Source of the DNA: Trichoderma breve
Taxonomy: Eukaryota; Ascomycota; Sordariomycetes; Hypocreales; Hypocreaceae
DNA length: 64,000 bases
Reading direction: 5' to 3'
Assembly: GCF_028502605.1 (NCBI RefSeq)
Contig: NC_079232.1
Location: 434,001 to 498,000, forward strand
Part shown: positions 21,591 through 32,704 of the stretch, one piece after another
How the letters are laid out: the number at the start of each line of letters is the position of its first letter
How positions within the stretch are numbered: position 1 is the stretch's first letter
Notes under the pieces: model-generated
The model's database searches: none
The model's input: the letters and a program-made list of their open reading frames with translations, nothing else
Told to the model about the DNA's origin: nothing
Program-made: the position numbers and the translations under genes

Positions 21591-23238
21591 TCACCTCCGT
21601 CCACGGCCTCCTCCTCCTGGCATACCGGGCATACCGGGCATCCCAGGCATGCCACCGCCCATGCCCATCTGTCGCATCATTGCCTGCATGTCCATTCCAC
21701 CAGGCATGCCGCCGCCGCCGAGCATCTTCATTAATGATCCCATATCTGGCATGCCTCCAGCACCACCGGCACCGCCCATGCTCTGTAGACGCTTCTGCAT
21801 GGCAGCCATCTGTTGCGCCTTGTTTGCACCCGACATGGCTTGCTGTGCTCTCTGCATGTTCTTCATGTTGCCACCCATCTTCTTAGCCATGCCGGCCATC
21901 ATCCGCTGCTGCGTCAGAAGATCTTCCACCTCACGCACCGAAGTGCCTGATCCTCGAGCAATACGTGTCATGCGGGTTGGCTCGTCAATCAAGATCTTGC
22001 CATCAGAATCGAGCTCCTTGTCTGTCATGGAGTCGCAGATGTAAATCATGCGCTTTAGCTTTGCGCCTCCCTCCTCGTCATCCATGCCTTGCATAAGGCC
22101 GCTCATGCCAGGAATCATGCCGGCCATTTTCGATAGTGGTCCCATCTTCATAATGTTGGATAGCTGGTCTCGTAAATCTCGCACGGTAAAAATACCCTCT
22201 TGTAGATGTTTCATGGTATCCTTCTGATTCAAGTTGAGGCTCTGCACGTGCTCAACCAGTCCGGCCATGTCGCCCATTCCCAGCAGCTTCTGGACAAATC
22301 GCTGAGGCTCGAATCTCTCTAGGTCCAGCATGTGCTCTCCAGTACCGATGAATACAATGGGTGTGTGCGTAGCGGCGACGGCGGAAATGGCACCACCACC
22401 ATGGGCGTGGCCATCTGTCTTGGTGATGATGATTGCTCCAAAGTCGGCAGCCTCCTTGAAGGCTTTGGCCTGAGCCTCGGCTTGTTGACCTATTGAGGCG
22501 TCCAGTACCATGATAGTCTCGTCGGGAGTAACTGCCGCCTGAATGTCAATCATCTCCTGGAACAGGGCGGATTCCTGTCTGTGTCGACCCGATGTATCGA
22601 CAATGATGACGTCGAACTTTTCCTTCTTGAACTGCTCAACACCAGCTCGGGCAACGGCAGCAGGGTCCGTCTCGGTAAGCGAGCCGTAGTACGGAATCTT
22701 GGCCTTGGTTGCATTCTGCTTCAGCTGATCAAAGGCACCAGCACGGAACGTATCGGCACAAACCAAGCACGCCCGCAGGCCTCTTGTCTGGTAGTGTCGC
22801 GCCAGCTTTGTACACGTCGTAGTCTTACCGGCACCCTGCAGACCGACAAACATGATGACATTCGACTTGCCCTTCTTGGGCTTGAACGGCTCAGCATGGG
22901 GGTCGACAAGTTTGACGAGTTCGTCGAAAACAGCCTTTTGGATCAGACGCTTCTTGTTGACGGCGGGAGGCAGTTCTTTGAAGTTGACGGTGCTGCGAAT
23001 CGATTTTCGGAGTTGGCCGACGAGTCGAACATTGACATCGGCCTCGAGAAGGGCGGCGCAAATCTCCTTGAGCATAGAATCGAATGCCTGAAGCCGTAGT
23101 CAGTCAGTGGTTCTGCACTTTCGCCATCCGAGAGCGCGGGGCAAATGCATTGAGTCGCACCTTTTCGTCGAGATTCTGCTCTCGCGTGAGGTTTGAAACA
23201 GCCGCATTGATGCGACGCCCGAGATCTTGCAACACCAT
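21591..23238 (-). CDS. SRP54: Signal recognition particle 54 kDa subunit
   Basis: Exons 23238-23161 and 23087-21591 give 524 residues. Exon 1 encodes [20 protein letters not shown], the start of the N domain. The G domain carries the P-loop [37 protein letters not shown] and the [12 protein letters not shown] motif. The M domain has the helical MxGMIPGM and [20 protein letters not shown] segments; the C-terminus is Met/Gly-rich ([14 protein letters not shown]) and binds signal sequences and 7S RNA. SRP54 takes ribosome-nascent chains to the ER translocon through its GTPase pairing with SRalpha. The 73-base intron after codon 26 has GTGCGA as donor and CTTCAG as acceptor. Confidence 0.96.
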
Positions 23239-25537
23239 GTTGACGGTTGTATCGGTGCCCTCGCTGAAGCAATTGCGGATTTGTCACGGCACCGTTGGAT
23301 GGATGAGGCGACCAAGTTCAAATTGTTGGCAGCTGGCATTTCGGCGTTGCTTGGAGTGGGGCGCTTTTGGTTATGCATTAATCTTTCTCCGGTGCCGAGC
23401 ATTAAGTACCAGGTTGGCAGCCAGCCAGTTTGCATAGGTAATTACGAGCAGTATTACACTTTTTCTCAAGCCTTTGATGGAGTTAATAATGCTGTGCAAG
23501 TTTGAGTGGCCGTGCCGCCACATGATCGGTCTATTGGTGAAAGCATTTGAGGTCGTTGGTCTTACAAGAAGTTGGAGCCTATCAAACCAGGTTTTCCCCA
23601 AGCCTTGCCGGTTAAGAATGCTGTGAAGTTTGAGTCCTACTGAATTCCAATTGGCCTATTCTCTATGCTCGGCAAGAAATTGGAGCTAACCCAGTGACAT
23701 CAAGAAAACTTTCCACAAAGCCTTGAGGGGGGTTAAAAACGCTGTGAAAGATCCTGAGACGATGGTTAATTTTGGAGCCATGAATTGAAAATTATGATTC
23801 ATTTATCGTCCGGGAGCAACAGGAGTCAAGCCTACCAGTACTAAAGCAGCTTTTCCCCAAGCCTGGAGGGGGTTAAAAATGCTGTGAAACTGACGTGGCT
23901 CTAGAATCCATGCTTGCCAACTCATCAGCCAACCCTATCAAAGCAGCCCCTTTGCCTTGAGGTGGATTTTCTTGTGACGTCGCACGCATATTGCTAGCGA
24001 AGCAGCTATTCTTCAAGGGCTGAGGGAGGTTAAAAATGCTGTGAAATCAGTGGCTCTAGTTGTGGTGCACAGTATAAAAAAGCGCAGCACAAGCAACAAA
24101 GTGTTATTGGTCTATCTTATACAGAAATCAAAGCCACGTCTATCAAAGGAGCTTTTCCTCAAGCCTTGGAGGGGAGTTAAAAATGCTGTGAAATTGTAGT
24201 TCAGCAACGAGGCTGTGCACTGCATATCAAAAACGGTGAACCATATTTCGGAACGCCACATCACATTGCTAAACGACACCACAGTTGAATAAATCGCCTT
24301 ACGTATTCGTCCAGATTTCAAAGCGAAATAAGCTTCACTTCGATACCTGTCTTGAAGAGGATATAGGAACTCAATAACGGGGGGATATTAATAACTATGC
24401 TAGGTCACATGTGAGCATTCATACTGCGCCCATGGCCTTTCAATGCAACGTTCAACAATATCAAGAGAGATCAATATCCAGCTTCTAAAGTCCCTATCTA
24501 CGGTGAGAGAGTAAACGCTTCTCTGCTGAGTACCTAGGTGACATTAAAAGTTGAATGGTTACCATTGTGGAAGTTTGTCTATCCATCAGCAGCTGCATAT
24601 ACTGCAAGCCTATCTTGGTATATTTACCCAGACATTTAGGCAGCAATATTCCGTTCCCCATGCAAGATGCAATGGCAGTCTATTCTCCTTAGTTAATATA
24701 CACCAAAATGAACTACCGAGAGAAAAAGAACCGCCGAGAAATAGATCACCGACTATCTGCAATGCAACCTCTTTCCATCCCATCTGCATCAGCCCGGATG
24801 ATTAGTGATAGTGTCCTGTCCTTGCACCAAATAGGGACCAAACCCCGGCCTATTCTTCAATACAACTCTAAAAAAATACGAATGTTTCCTAGGATCATTT
24901 CGCCCTAATATTATGGGGCCTGGTTGCACTGGGCATTCATGCTTCAGCAGAATAGGCCCGATATGTTCAAATTACGACGAAACCAAGGCATCACTGATGC
25001 AAGCCGAAACTTCCCGATCTATAATGATACACACCAATTATTTTTACATGAGCTTTCACTTCAATATTACTCTATATCCCAACCAAATGAGAGGGGTTTG
25101 CATCAGTTTTGTATATAAGTCATCAAATAACCGTCGGCATTCAGACCCCCACGATAGCAATCACACGCCCTGAGAAGCCTCCTCCGTCGGTGGCGCCATC
25201 CAAGCATTTTACTCCAACAAATCTAGAGATTTTTCTTCCCCCGCATCTTACCCCAGGTTTTTGCTCATGCAAGGTGAGGCAAAAATTTCCCTGCTAATGC
25301 AGCGGAACGAGCACAGTCCGAAAGGATAAAATCTCCTTTGTTTCTCGGCTGAATTGAATTGATCTCAGGGGGGGACCCCTCACGGCATGATGTAAATTAT
25401 TCTAAAGGATTCGGCCGAGATGATTAATCAAGCATAATTTGGGTATCAATTCGGAAAAGCCTCTGTTGGAAGCATTTCATCACATGTCAAGTTACATTAT
25501 ACGGTCATTGGATGTAGAGTGGTATTCATCCCTGTGG
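23239..25537. other. Long gene-free region upstream of SRP54
   Basis: About 2.3 kb. Its left half is filled by the six-copy repeat array at 23461-24193 (listed separately). The right half, 24400-25500, is AT-rich with only short frames and no domain. SRP54 and the XlnR-like gene are both on the minus strand, so this is SRP54 promoter and regulator 3' flank. Confidence 0.6.
23461..24193 (+). repeat. Six dispersed copies of a ~40-base conserved core, spaced 120-160 bases
   Basis: Cores at about 23461-23500, 23591-23630, 23709-23750, 23849-23890, 24006-24047 and 24149-24193, all in the same orientation. The shared parts are a CTTTTCCCCAAGCCTTG-like left half, a G-run (GAGGGG) and GTTAAAAATGCTGTGAAA as right half. 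Distances between successive GTTAA points are about 130, 121, 139, 158 and 147 bases. Weaker matches flank the cores, for example CTATCAAAGCAG before copies and GTGGCTCTAG after copies 4 and 5, so the ancestral unit was longer, roughly 130-150 bases. No open frame or tRNA-like fold. A seventh core, inverted, is at 31841-31873. Confidence 0.85.
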
Positions 25538-28500
25538 CTACAATGCCAGCCCCTTGGCTCCCTTTGTCCACCTGTACAAGGATAGAGCTCTGCGTCGTGA
25601 GCGGTGCTCATCCCAATTTGTAGTTCCTGCGCCCTGAACGCTGTATAGAGTGGATCGTAGGACCGTACGGAAGTTTTTCTGTGTGGAAGTTAGAATTGTT
25701 TCTGGGTGAGTGGAATTTATGAGTGCTCTCCATACCTGAAACTCTGTACTCAGCGTCACAACGCACACCTCATGGGCTCGAATGATATTCTCGCATGCCT
25801 GCGCCACTGACTCATTGGGACCCAATTGCGGCATCCTGTCTGCGAATAGGAGAAGGATGAAGCTTCCTTGAAGCAGATATATGCCAAAAAGATAGGACAT
25901 GAATGTTAGCTCCGGGTCAATGGTCAAGATGGTCGAGACCGATTGTGATGCAGAAATGGCGTGAGACGCGCACTCGTTGAATCTCTTCGACGTGATCCAA
26001 TCGTCGCCGTCGTCCAGCATAGATATAGCATCCCATTTACCGTGTAGAAGCACATGCAATACGTGTAGAATGTGAGCGCTATAGGCCTTCGCTAGCCGCA
26101 TCTTGGAAGGGTCACTTGCGTTGTATGGAGCTGCAGAGGGTGGGTGCTGGTGAGAGATGGATGGCCTCGAAGGCATTCCGGCGACCATGCCCTTTGGGGT
26201 ATGGATAGGCAAAGGCATGGTGTTGTTATCATTGCTCTCTGGAGAGAGAGCGGCAAGACTGAGCTCGTACGTGGAAAGGAGTTCCTGAATCATGGCTACA
26301 GAGTGCGAGTCGTCGAGACCTGCCAGTCTTGGATGACGGCGCCTGTGGTGGACTTCTATAATGTCGCCCAGTATCGCCATGAGCGGCAAAAAGTATTCGA
26401 AAAAGGCAGATCCAGAGGCTGTCGTTGGCGGTCCGACCCTTCGCGCAGGGATTTCGCTAGGTGGGATTGTATCGAGGTTTTCCCAAACAGCTTCAGGCAA
26501 CGGGGCTGAGAGCAGAATTAGCAACGGCTAGTCAAAAAATTGGAGGCATCAAATAGTATGCTTACAATAAACTTCGCAATAAGAGTCAGGTATCGTCAGA
26601 GCTGAGTTGAAAGACAGGGCTAGATGGCGATCCAGCGCATATAGAAGCCAAAAGACTCTTCGGCGCTCTTCTCGTAGCTCCAGATTATATATACTGCCAT
26701 CTTGATCTTTCTTGCATGAGCAAAGGGGGTTTGCGCAAGGGGTCACAGGTCCGGCACATTGCTCATCCTCTCGGTGTAGACCCAGCGAAAAGGCCAACCG
26801 TGTTGCCTTGGACCACCATTTGTAGCAGTCCGACTTGAAGTCAGAGCCCGAGACAGCAATGGAGAGAAGGATAAAGGTCAGGACATCGTCAGTCTCGCCA
26901 GCCGGTTCGTTATTCACCGTGGTCTTTGGCACGGTTGGAGCATTGGGGAGCCGAGGATGGGGTGTCTCGTTTTCTGCTCGGAGGCCGCCTGGAGGAGGAA
27001 TGTTGTTAGCATCTAGTTATTTTTAGGGGTAATGGGGTCTGTCTCACCATGAATTCGACGCCATCGATCTGGATCACGTTCGGATATTAGAGATGTTGCC
27101 AAGTCGTACAAGTCGTTGACAACCTTGGCTCTTGAGCCCGGAACATGCAGCATCATGACATCAGCAGTCTGTGCCACACACCATAGGATTGTTGCCAACA
27201 ACGCTGGTGTGGTATATCTGGGATTCGTTGGATGTACAATAGACTTTTTACGAAAAACTCTGGTCAAGATGTATGGAGATGCGACACGAAACAAGGAGCT
27301 CCCCGGATCGGTCAGGAAAATGTCGAGCAAATCGCACGCAACAGAGGCGGGAATGATGTTGCGGATGTATGGCAAGATTGGCTCAAGAAACTTGTACCAG
27401 CAGTCCTCGTTTGGGGCCTTGTGAAAGAAGTCCAACATGAGACCTGCAGCATCATGGCCAGTCGCAGCGGTGCTAAACGACTCTCGGTTCCGTTCATGAC
27501 TAGGCGTCGACTTGAAGGAGCCTCTGTGCTGGCGAGCACTTCCAGCCTCGATAGGTGCCCGTCCGTTAACTGGTGAGGGATAGCCAGCGCTTTCATCAGA
27601 CAGGACGACCTCTGAGTCAGCAAACTGTCCGTCAAACACGCTGACTGATAGGGAGTTGCCTATGGAAGAACGCTGGGGGGGAGGCGGTTGAAGTCCGACT
27701 TGGATAAGAGACGGGACGCTGAGTGGAGGAGCAGTTCGACCTGAAGAGTAAGGCTGACTGATGGAGTGCAGCATGTCTTGGCGAGCGTCAGGTACAGTGA
27801 CCTGATCCCGCTGATCCAAGGTTACACTTTCGGGACCGGCCGACGTTGCATCCACTGTGTCGGCAAAAGGATGCTGTCCAACGGTGCTAGAGCTGATGCT
27901 TGCCGATGGAGATGAGCATGACGCCTGGGAGATGCCATTGCTGTTGCTGTTGCTGTTACTATTGCCATTGCTGCTACGGCCCAGGTTTGAATCGTTTCGA
28001 ATGCTGCCTCGTCGATGTGATTGAGGCCAAGAGTCTCTTCGGGCATTGGTGCTGCTGCCGTTGGTGTTGTGGTTGTTGGCAGTGGCCGAGGCTGGCAATC
28101 GACCTCGCTTCTTGACTTCGCGATTGTAACGACAGGTATATCCGTAGTCTTTGAAAGTGGTAAAAGGGATAACATGTTAGATACGCCAAGCGTTGAAAGT
28201 GAAACAATGAGGCGGAAATGAATGAAGATGAAGCTCCAATGGGGGAAAATGGAATGTGGAAACAGAAACAGAAACAGTTGCTTAGCTTACCTTCACAACG
28301 GCGACAAGGACTGCACGCGGGCACAAATCTCAGTCAGATATCAACGATGAGGAGCTTCAGCCGCAAGCATCAGACTTACCATTCTCCATCGCATCGCGTC
28401 CTCGAGGCACTGCACTTATCACAAGCCCTACGGGTCCGTTTCCGTGGGCGGGCGTGCTCCGTGTCTGGCGTTTCGCTGCGGTGCATCAATGACGCGACGA

Positions 28501-28546
28501 GAGGCTCAGGACGATCCCGTTCTTGACCGTCGGCTTCGGCTGCCAT
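25538..28546 (-). CDS. Zn(II)2Cys6 transcription factor, XlnR/Xyr1-related
   Basis: Six exons: 28546-28380, 28310-28291, 28148-27048, 26988-26566, 26505-25736, 25678-25538; 873 residues with every phase in agreement. The zinc cluster is C42-x2-C45-x6-C52-x5-C58-x2-C61-x6-C68, followed by YNREVKKRGR; an additional cysteine (C56) is created at the exon 1/2 junction. Residues 80-350 are Ser/Asn/Pro-rich. The fungal regulatory domain (RWRRIHGGLRAENE, RLAFSLGLHRED, RRRVFWLLYALDRHLAL) follows. The C-terminus LSLYRWTKGAKGLAL is close to the XlnR/Xyr1 end LSLYRWTGDGTGLAL as I recall it. The binding domain differs from that of Xyr1 (CDQCNQLRTKCDG), so I read it as a paralogue, with targets unknown. 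Regulation of plant-polymer or sugar genes is only a guess. Confidence 0.88.
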
Positions 28547-29720
28547 GTTTTCGTTCGTGCGGAATCCACCTTTGGCTTGCCCTTCTGCCCGTAAAAGATG
28601 GAGACTTGCTGAAATATCCGGGCACGATTCAAGGAGAGAGAGACGAGGCTCAGGGGGTCAACGCAACGGGGACCCGACGGATTGGCGACTGGTTATTATG
28701 CGGGGACCCAGCATCAGCTCCGGCCTGGACTTGGACGGCCGTGCCTTTTATGAAACACGAACGAAAGAGCAACTGCAATCATCCAGTACAGTACAAGTAT
28801 AGTATCATTCGCAACTTGGTGCCCGTCCCAGAATGCGGGGAGAAAGTCGATGCTAAATGGCATGAGGCTTGGCCATTTTGCCCCAATTGGTTTCGCGCAG
28901 ACTCTTGCTAGCAAACCTCTAGCAAAGCTGCCAGGGCTTTTGCCTCATGCCGGCACCGTCATTTTTTTTTCTCCTCTGCGGCCTGGGATCCAGAAGAATA
29001 GCCGTGTTTCCCCAGGTTTCCATAGTTGGAGGTTGTGGAGAGGGTGGAACCGCGCGATGCTACTGTGAACGGCCAATTTGGGGGCATAATTCGGCCAATC
29101 GTGTCAGCTCGTCTGTTCCGTCGGAAGAATTATCCAACCGGAGTGCGGCCCTTTGTCTCCTCTTCTGTTGTTGTGTTATTCACATGACGCCGATCCTGAC
29201 AACCATCACCGTATGGACATGGAAGACCTAGTTGAATAGCACTAGCACCAGAGTTGCGAATTACGGGATGCTAATGCACCTGTGGAGCATCGGGGAACAA
29301 CTGAACAAGGCCCAGGCAGACATTCTAAGAGGAGATGAGATGGAGATGGAGGCGGAGACGGAGATGAACTTCCAATTGCCGTGTCAGTCGATACCCAACA
29401 ATCGACCCATGCAATTGGAAACGTAAATTAGGCCGAATTGCATGAGACAAAGGTTACCGTACCACTATATTGAAACCACTTTAACCAGATGTTAAGTTAG
29501 ATAAAAGTAGGTAAAGTTCTTCGATTGCTTCTAGAACAATCTGATAAATAGACACGGGTTCAAAGTACATAACTGCATGCAGGCAACATGCTCTGTACAC
29601 ATGTGACAAACAACTTGAAACTTCAACAACAGCAAAAGGCCACTCCCGTCCCGAAACAAATATAACGATAACGCCGCAATACAATGCAAGCCAGATTTCC
29701 CTCTCTATGGCGTCAATCCT
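28547..29720. other. Intergenic region, promoter of the zinc-cluster gene
   Basis: About 1.2 kb. Open frames at 28444-28911 overlap exon 1 in antisense and lack domains. A GGAGATGGAGATGGAGG-like purine repeat lies near 29335-29365. Nothing else seen. Confidence 0.5.
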
Positions 29721-30692
29721 TCAAATCCACGCGCCGTCCACCTTGTACACGCTTCCGCTAACAAACGTGCTCTCCGGACCCAGCAGGAAAGCAATGACAT
29801 TTGCCGTCTCCTCAGCTGTGCCCTGTCGCTGAAAGGCTGTGGGATCATCAAATGCAGCGTCCTTTGGTCGGCCTGAAAAATCCCAGTTCTTTTGCATGAG
29901 GGGTGTATATATGGCGCCTGGAGCTACGCTGTTGACGCGAATCTCGCGCTCTCCGTTCTCGAGGGCGGCTGCTCGTGTCAAACCGACGATGCCGTGCTTG
30001 CTTGCGTCATATGCACCATGTCTAGCAAAGCCTAGTAACACGCAGTCAGCATTGAAAGACACCAAATAACTTCACATGAAAAGGGCAAAATTACCCTTGA
30101 GACCGTGAATCGATGAAACGTTGACAATGGATCCGCGATCGTTCATATTCCTGAGCTCAGCCCTCATGCAGTACATGGTGCCCGTCAGGTTCACGCCAAT
30201 AATCCTATCCCACTCGACATCGTCGAGCTCTGAAACTGGAGACACGCCGTGGTATTTCCCAATCACTCCTGCTACGTTGGCCGCGCCGTCCAGCCGGCCG
30301 TGCTCCTTGACAATCGACTCGATCCAGGCGTCGACCTCCTTTCGCTTGGAAACATCCACCTTTGTGATCATGTGAGGCACTTGCAGCGAGGTGAAGTAGA
30401 CTTCGGCAGCCTTCATTGCTTCAGGATCTACATCGGCGATGCATACAACTGCTCCTCGTCTTGACAGAACCTGGGCAGTCGCCAAACCAATCCCACTGGC
30501 GCCGCCTGTGATTGCAAAGACTTTGCCGCTCAAGGTCAACGGTCCAGCTGGTACAGTAGGTGGTGGTAGCGGCGTTGCCACGACCTGCGGCGCCTTCTGA
30601 ACCATCTGAGGTTTTTGAGAAGTCTTGGCGAAGCCGTTTCGAAGGCCCGAGGGCTGTGACGAGGATCGAGGGGTTGACTTTGAGTTGCCCAT
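29721..30692 (-). CDS. Short-chain dehydrogenase/reductase
   Basis: Exons 30692-30095 and 30031-29721 give 302 residues. Residues 1-50 are a Ser/Pro/Gln-rich extension ending in PLPPPTVPAGPLTLSGK, which is not part of the fold. The Rossmann start TGGASGIG is at 62-69, ADVDPE (acidic end of beta-2, NAD preference) near 90, NVAG in place of the usual NNAG, catalytic serine in NVSSIHG (193/194) and Y207-x3-K211 in YDASKHG. The C-terminal part has RVNSVAPGAIYTPLM and VSGSVYKVDGAWI. It is a classical SDR of about 250 residues plus the extension. The substrate cannot be told from sequence. The first in-frame start (TTG at 30713) is not ATG and was rejected. Confidence 0.9.
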
Positions 30693-31915
30693 TTGGTCCA
30701 ACGACGGTGACAACGGGTTAGAGGAGGGGAGAGATTGGTGATTATTGGAGATGATGGAGCTACAAGTCTACAGCTGTTGCGGCTGATGGCGATATATAAA
30801 GGTCGAGATAAGGCGGGCTGAGAGATCCATCTCCGCTAATTAGGAGAACATGGAGCTGAGATTGGGGTGGAAAGCCCCGAGGCTGTCCATTGAGCAACGG
30901 AAGGGACAGGATAACGGAAACGCCTGGCGGGTAATAATAATCCGGCAGCAATAGAATTCGACGGTGATGGCCATCATCTGAGTCTCGAAGCGCCTCTGAT
31001 TGGCAATCTGGAGCTTCCGTCGGGGCCATGATTTGCGGCTGGAAAATACCCGACGGCTTTTATCGTTGCGCCATGGTTTATTGGTGGCTAGGCGGTCTTT
31101 TTGGTAGGGGACGAGTAAGATTGAATTGTTCGGGAATAAAACGATTTTTTTGCTGACCAAGGTGAAAGCTGTCAAACTATTGGATCTGGGGTAGAGGTGG
31201 TTGTGCCGCTTTGGCGATTCTCATTGGCCTGTTCGGCTCTTTTACATGATGATTGAATATGAGTATCTCAAGAAATAGTCATTATGAATTTTCGCTTCAG
31301 AGGTGATTACACAATTGAAGAAGGAAATAACTACTGTTGGTGTTGTACAAAGGCGTTAATCCTTTTACCTATCAGTAAATTCGATCAGTTGCAGTACCAA
31401 TCGGCACCTTCGTTGAACTACTCCCTGTCTCCATAACCATGCACTCTATGACAGCTCGCCGCCGGTAAATTGGCAACAGGATCACTACCAAGAAACAACA
31501 CAAAATGTTTAAAGAGTAAGAGAGTAAAATTATTCATCCGAACGTTGTGAGTATCAGTTTAGTCATTACTCAATCTCAAATACATTGATAGTTTCCCTCA
31601 ATGTTTGAATGAAGCTGAACGTTGCTGGGTTTAGAAACTTTATCCCTGTCCAATGTACATGTACTTTACAATGCCCTTTCTCAATACCTTGAATATAACC
31701 TTGATGAGTCCGGTTAATGCAGCTGTGATTAGATAAAATAAACTCAGTTTATTCTACTAGCCCCATCAAGATAGCCAATGGTGGTCTATCTACATCTAAG
31801 GCATCTTCCATCTAATGAGAATCGCCTTGGTGCGAATCCCCTTCACAGCATTTTTAACTCCCCCCAAGGCCTTACATCTACATACAACTCTCATAATCCC
31901 CTAGAAATCACATCA
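30693..31915. other. Intergenic region
   Basis: Promoter of the dehydrogenase on the left. The inverted seventh copy of the dispersed repeat (31841-31873) lies near the right end. No gene; minus-strand frames at 30760-31175 are without domains. Confidence 0.5.
31841..31873 (-). repeat. Seventh, inverted copy of the dispersed core
   Basis: Read on the minus strand this is AAGGCCTTGGGGGGAGTTAA followed by AAATGCTGTGAAG, matching the 23.5-24.2 kb cores across the left CCTTG, G-run and right TTAAAAATGCTGTGAA. It lies 43 bases past the stop codon of the intronless sulfotransferase-like gene, in the sense direction of that transcript, so it is probably in its 3' UTR. None of the longer unit around the six clustered copies is obvious here. 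Confidence 0.8.
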
Positions 31916-32704
31916 TCACATCCATTTTCTCACAGCTAGAGCCATAGATGCTCCCCCAACGGCCAACAAGACGGCCCATCTTGTCAACCCCCGCCGAACC
32001 TGCCTCTTTGCCAATTCATCAATCGCCTTGCTGTCATTAATATTAGGAAACAGTACGTCCTTGGGAACTGGAAGGTCCAGCGCTTTGCATAACGGCTCCC
32101 ATCCATCCTTGACATTTATAAAGACGAGTCGTTCAGGTGGCACAATCTCTTTCAGCCACTCGACATGTCGGTTGTATGACTTTCTTGTCGGCGGCTCGGT
32201 CTCTCCATAGCGAAATAGCCATACAGGGCGCATTGAATCGATGAATTGAACAAAGTAGCGCATTGTAGGCAAGGGGAACAAGACAAAACGGAGGAACCAC
32301 ATAGTCGTGGCGTTGGAAACAGCCTCCATGCTCTTCTCCCAAGAGTCAACGTCGCGCTGTGTGCATATTACCAATGCCTCTGGATACAGCTTCATCAGCT
32401 CCGGAACGAGCACGAGGCATGGGTTGTCAGTCATGGCGACGAAGCCATCTGTTTGACTTCTGATGAGCTCCAGATTCGTCTTTTCGGTGGCTTCGTCTTG
32501 GGCCGGCCAATGAGAAAACAGGTCAAGCCAGGTCTTGACACCTCGCTCTGGGCCGAGTGTGACTTGAGTGCCGCCGTGGTATACCGGGCCGTCGAGGAGG
32601 ATTTCTAAAGCCCGGCTGAAGGAGGCGGTTCCGGTTCGGGGCATGCCGGCGCCGATGACACGGAGCTTGGCGCCTTTGCGGGGAATGGACGCCTGTTGAC
32701 CCAT
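31916..32704 (-). CDS. Sulfotransfer_4-type P-loop protein, intronless paralogue
   Basis: A single exon of 262 residues with the same layout as the four-exon gene at 12031-13000: LRVIGAGMPRTGTASFSRAL near residue 15, VYHGGTQV, LVICTQRDVDSWEKSM (3'-phosphate loop), VPPERLVFINVKDGWEPLC and LFPNINDSKAID, and a hydrophobic C-terminal helix (RWAVLLAVGGASMALAV, about 243-259). The two proteins align end to end but are clearly diverged, roughly a third identical by eye. The same reservations on enzyme activity apply. The ATG at 32704 starts MGQQASIPRK, and MGQQ could be a myristoylation signal (G2, S6); that is inference. A member of the dispersed repeat family sits 43 bases after the stop. Confidence 0.88.
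   Translation of the reverse strand: MGQQASIPRKGAKLRVIGAGMPRTGTASFSRALEILLDGPVYHGGTQVTLGPERGVKTWLDLFSHWPAQDEATEKTNLELIRSQTDGFVAMTDNPCLVLVPELMKLYPEALVICTQRDVDSWEKSMEAVSNATTMWFLRFVLFPLPTMRYFVQFIDSMRPVWLFRYGETEPPTRKSYNRHVEWLKEIVPPERLVFINVKDGWEPLCKALDLPVPKDVLFPNINDSKAIDELAKRQVRRGLTRWAVLLAVGGASMALAVRKWM

Noticed and set aside
23461..24193. CRISPR array or snoRNA cluster
   Set aside because: Fungal nuclear DNA; repeats are diverged and spacers uneven, and no box C/D or H/ACA pattern is conserved among the copies.
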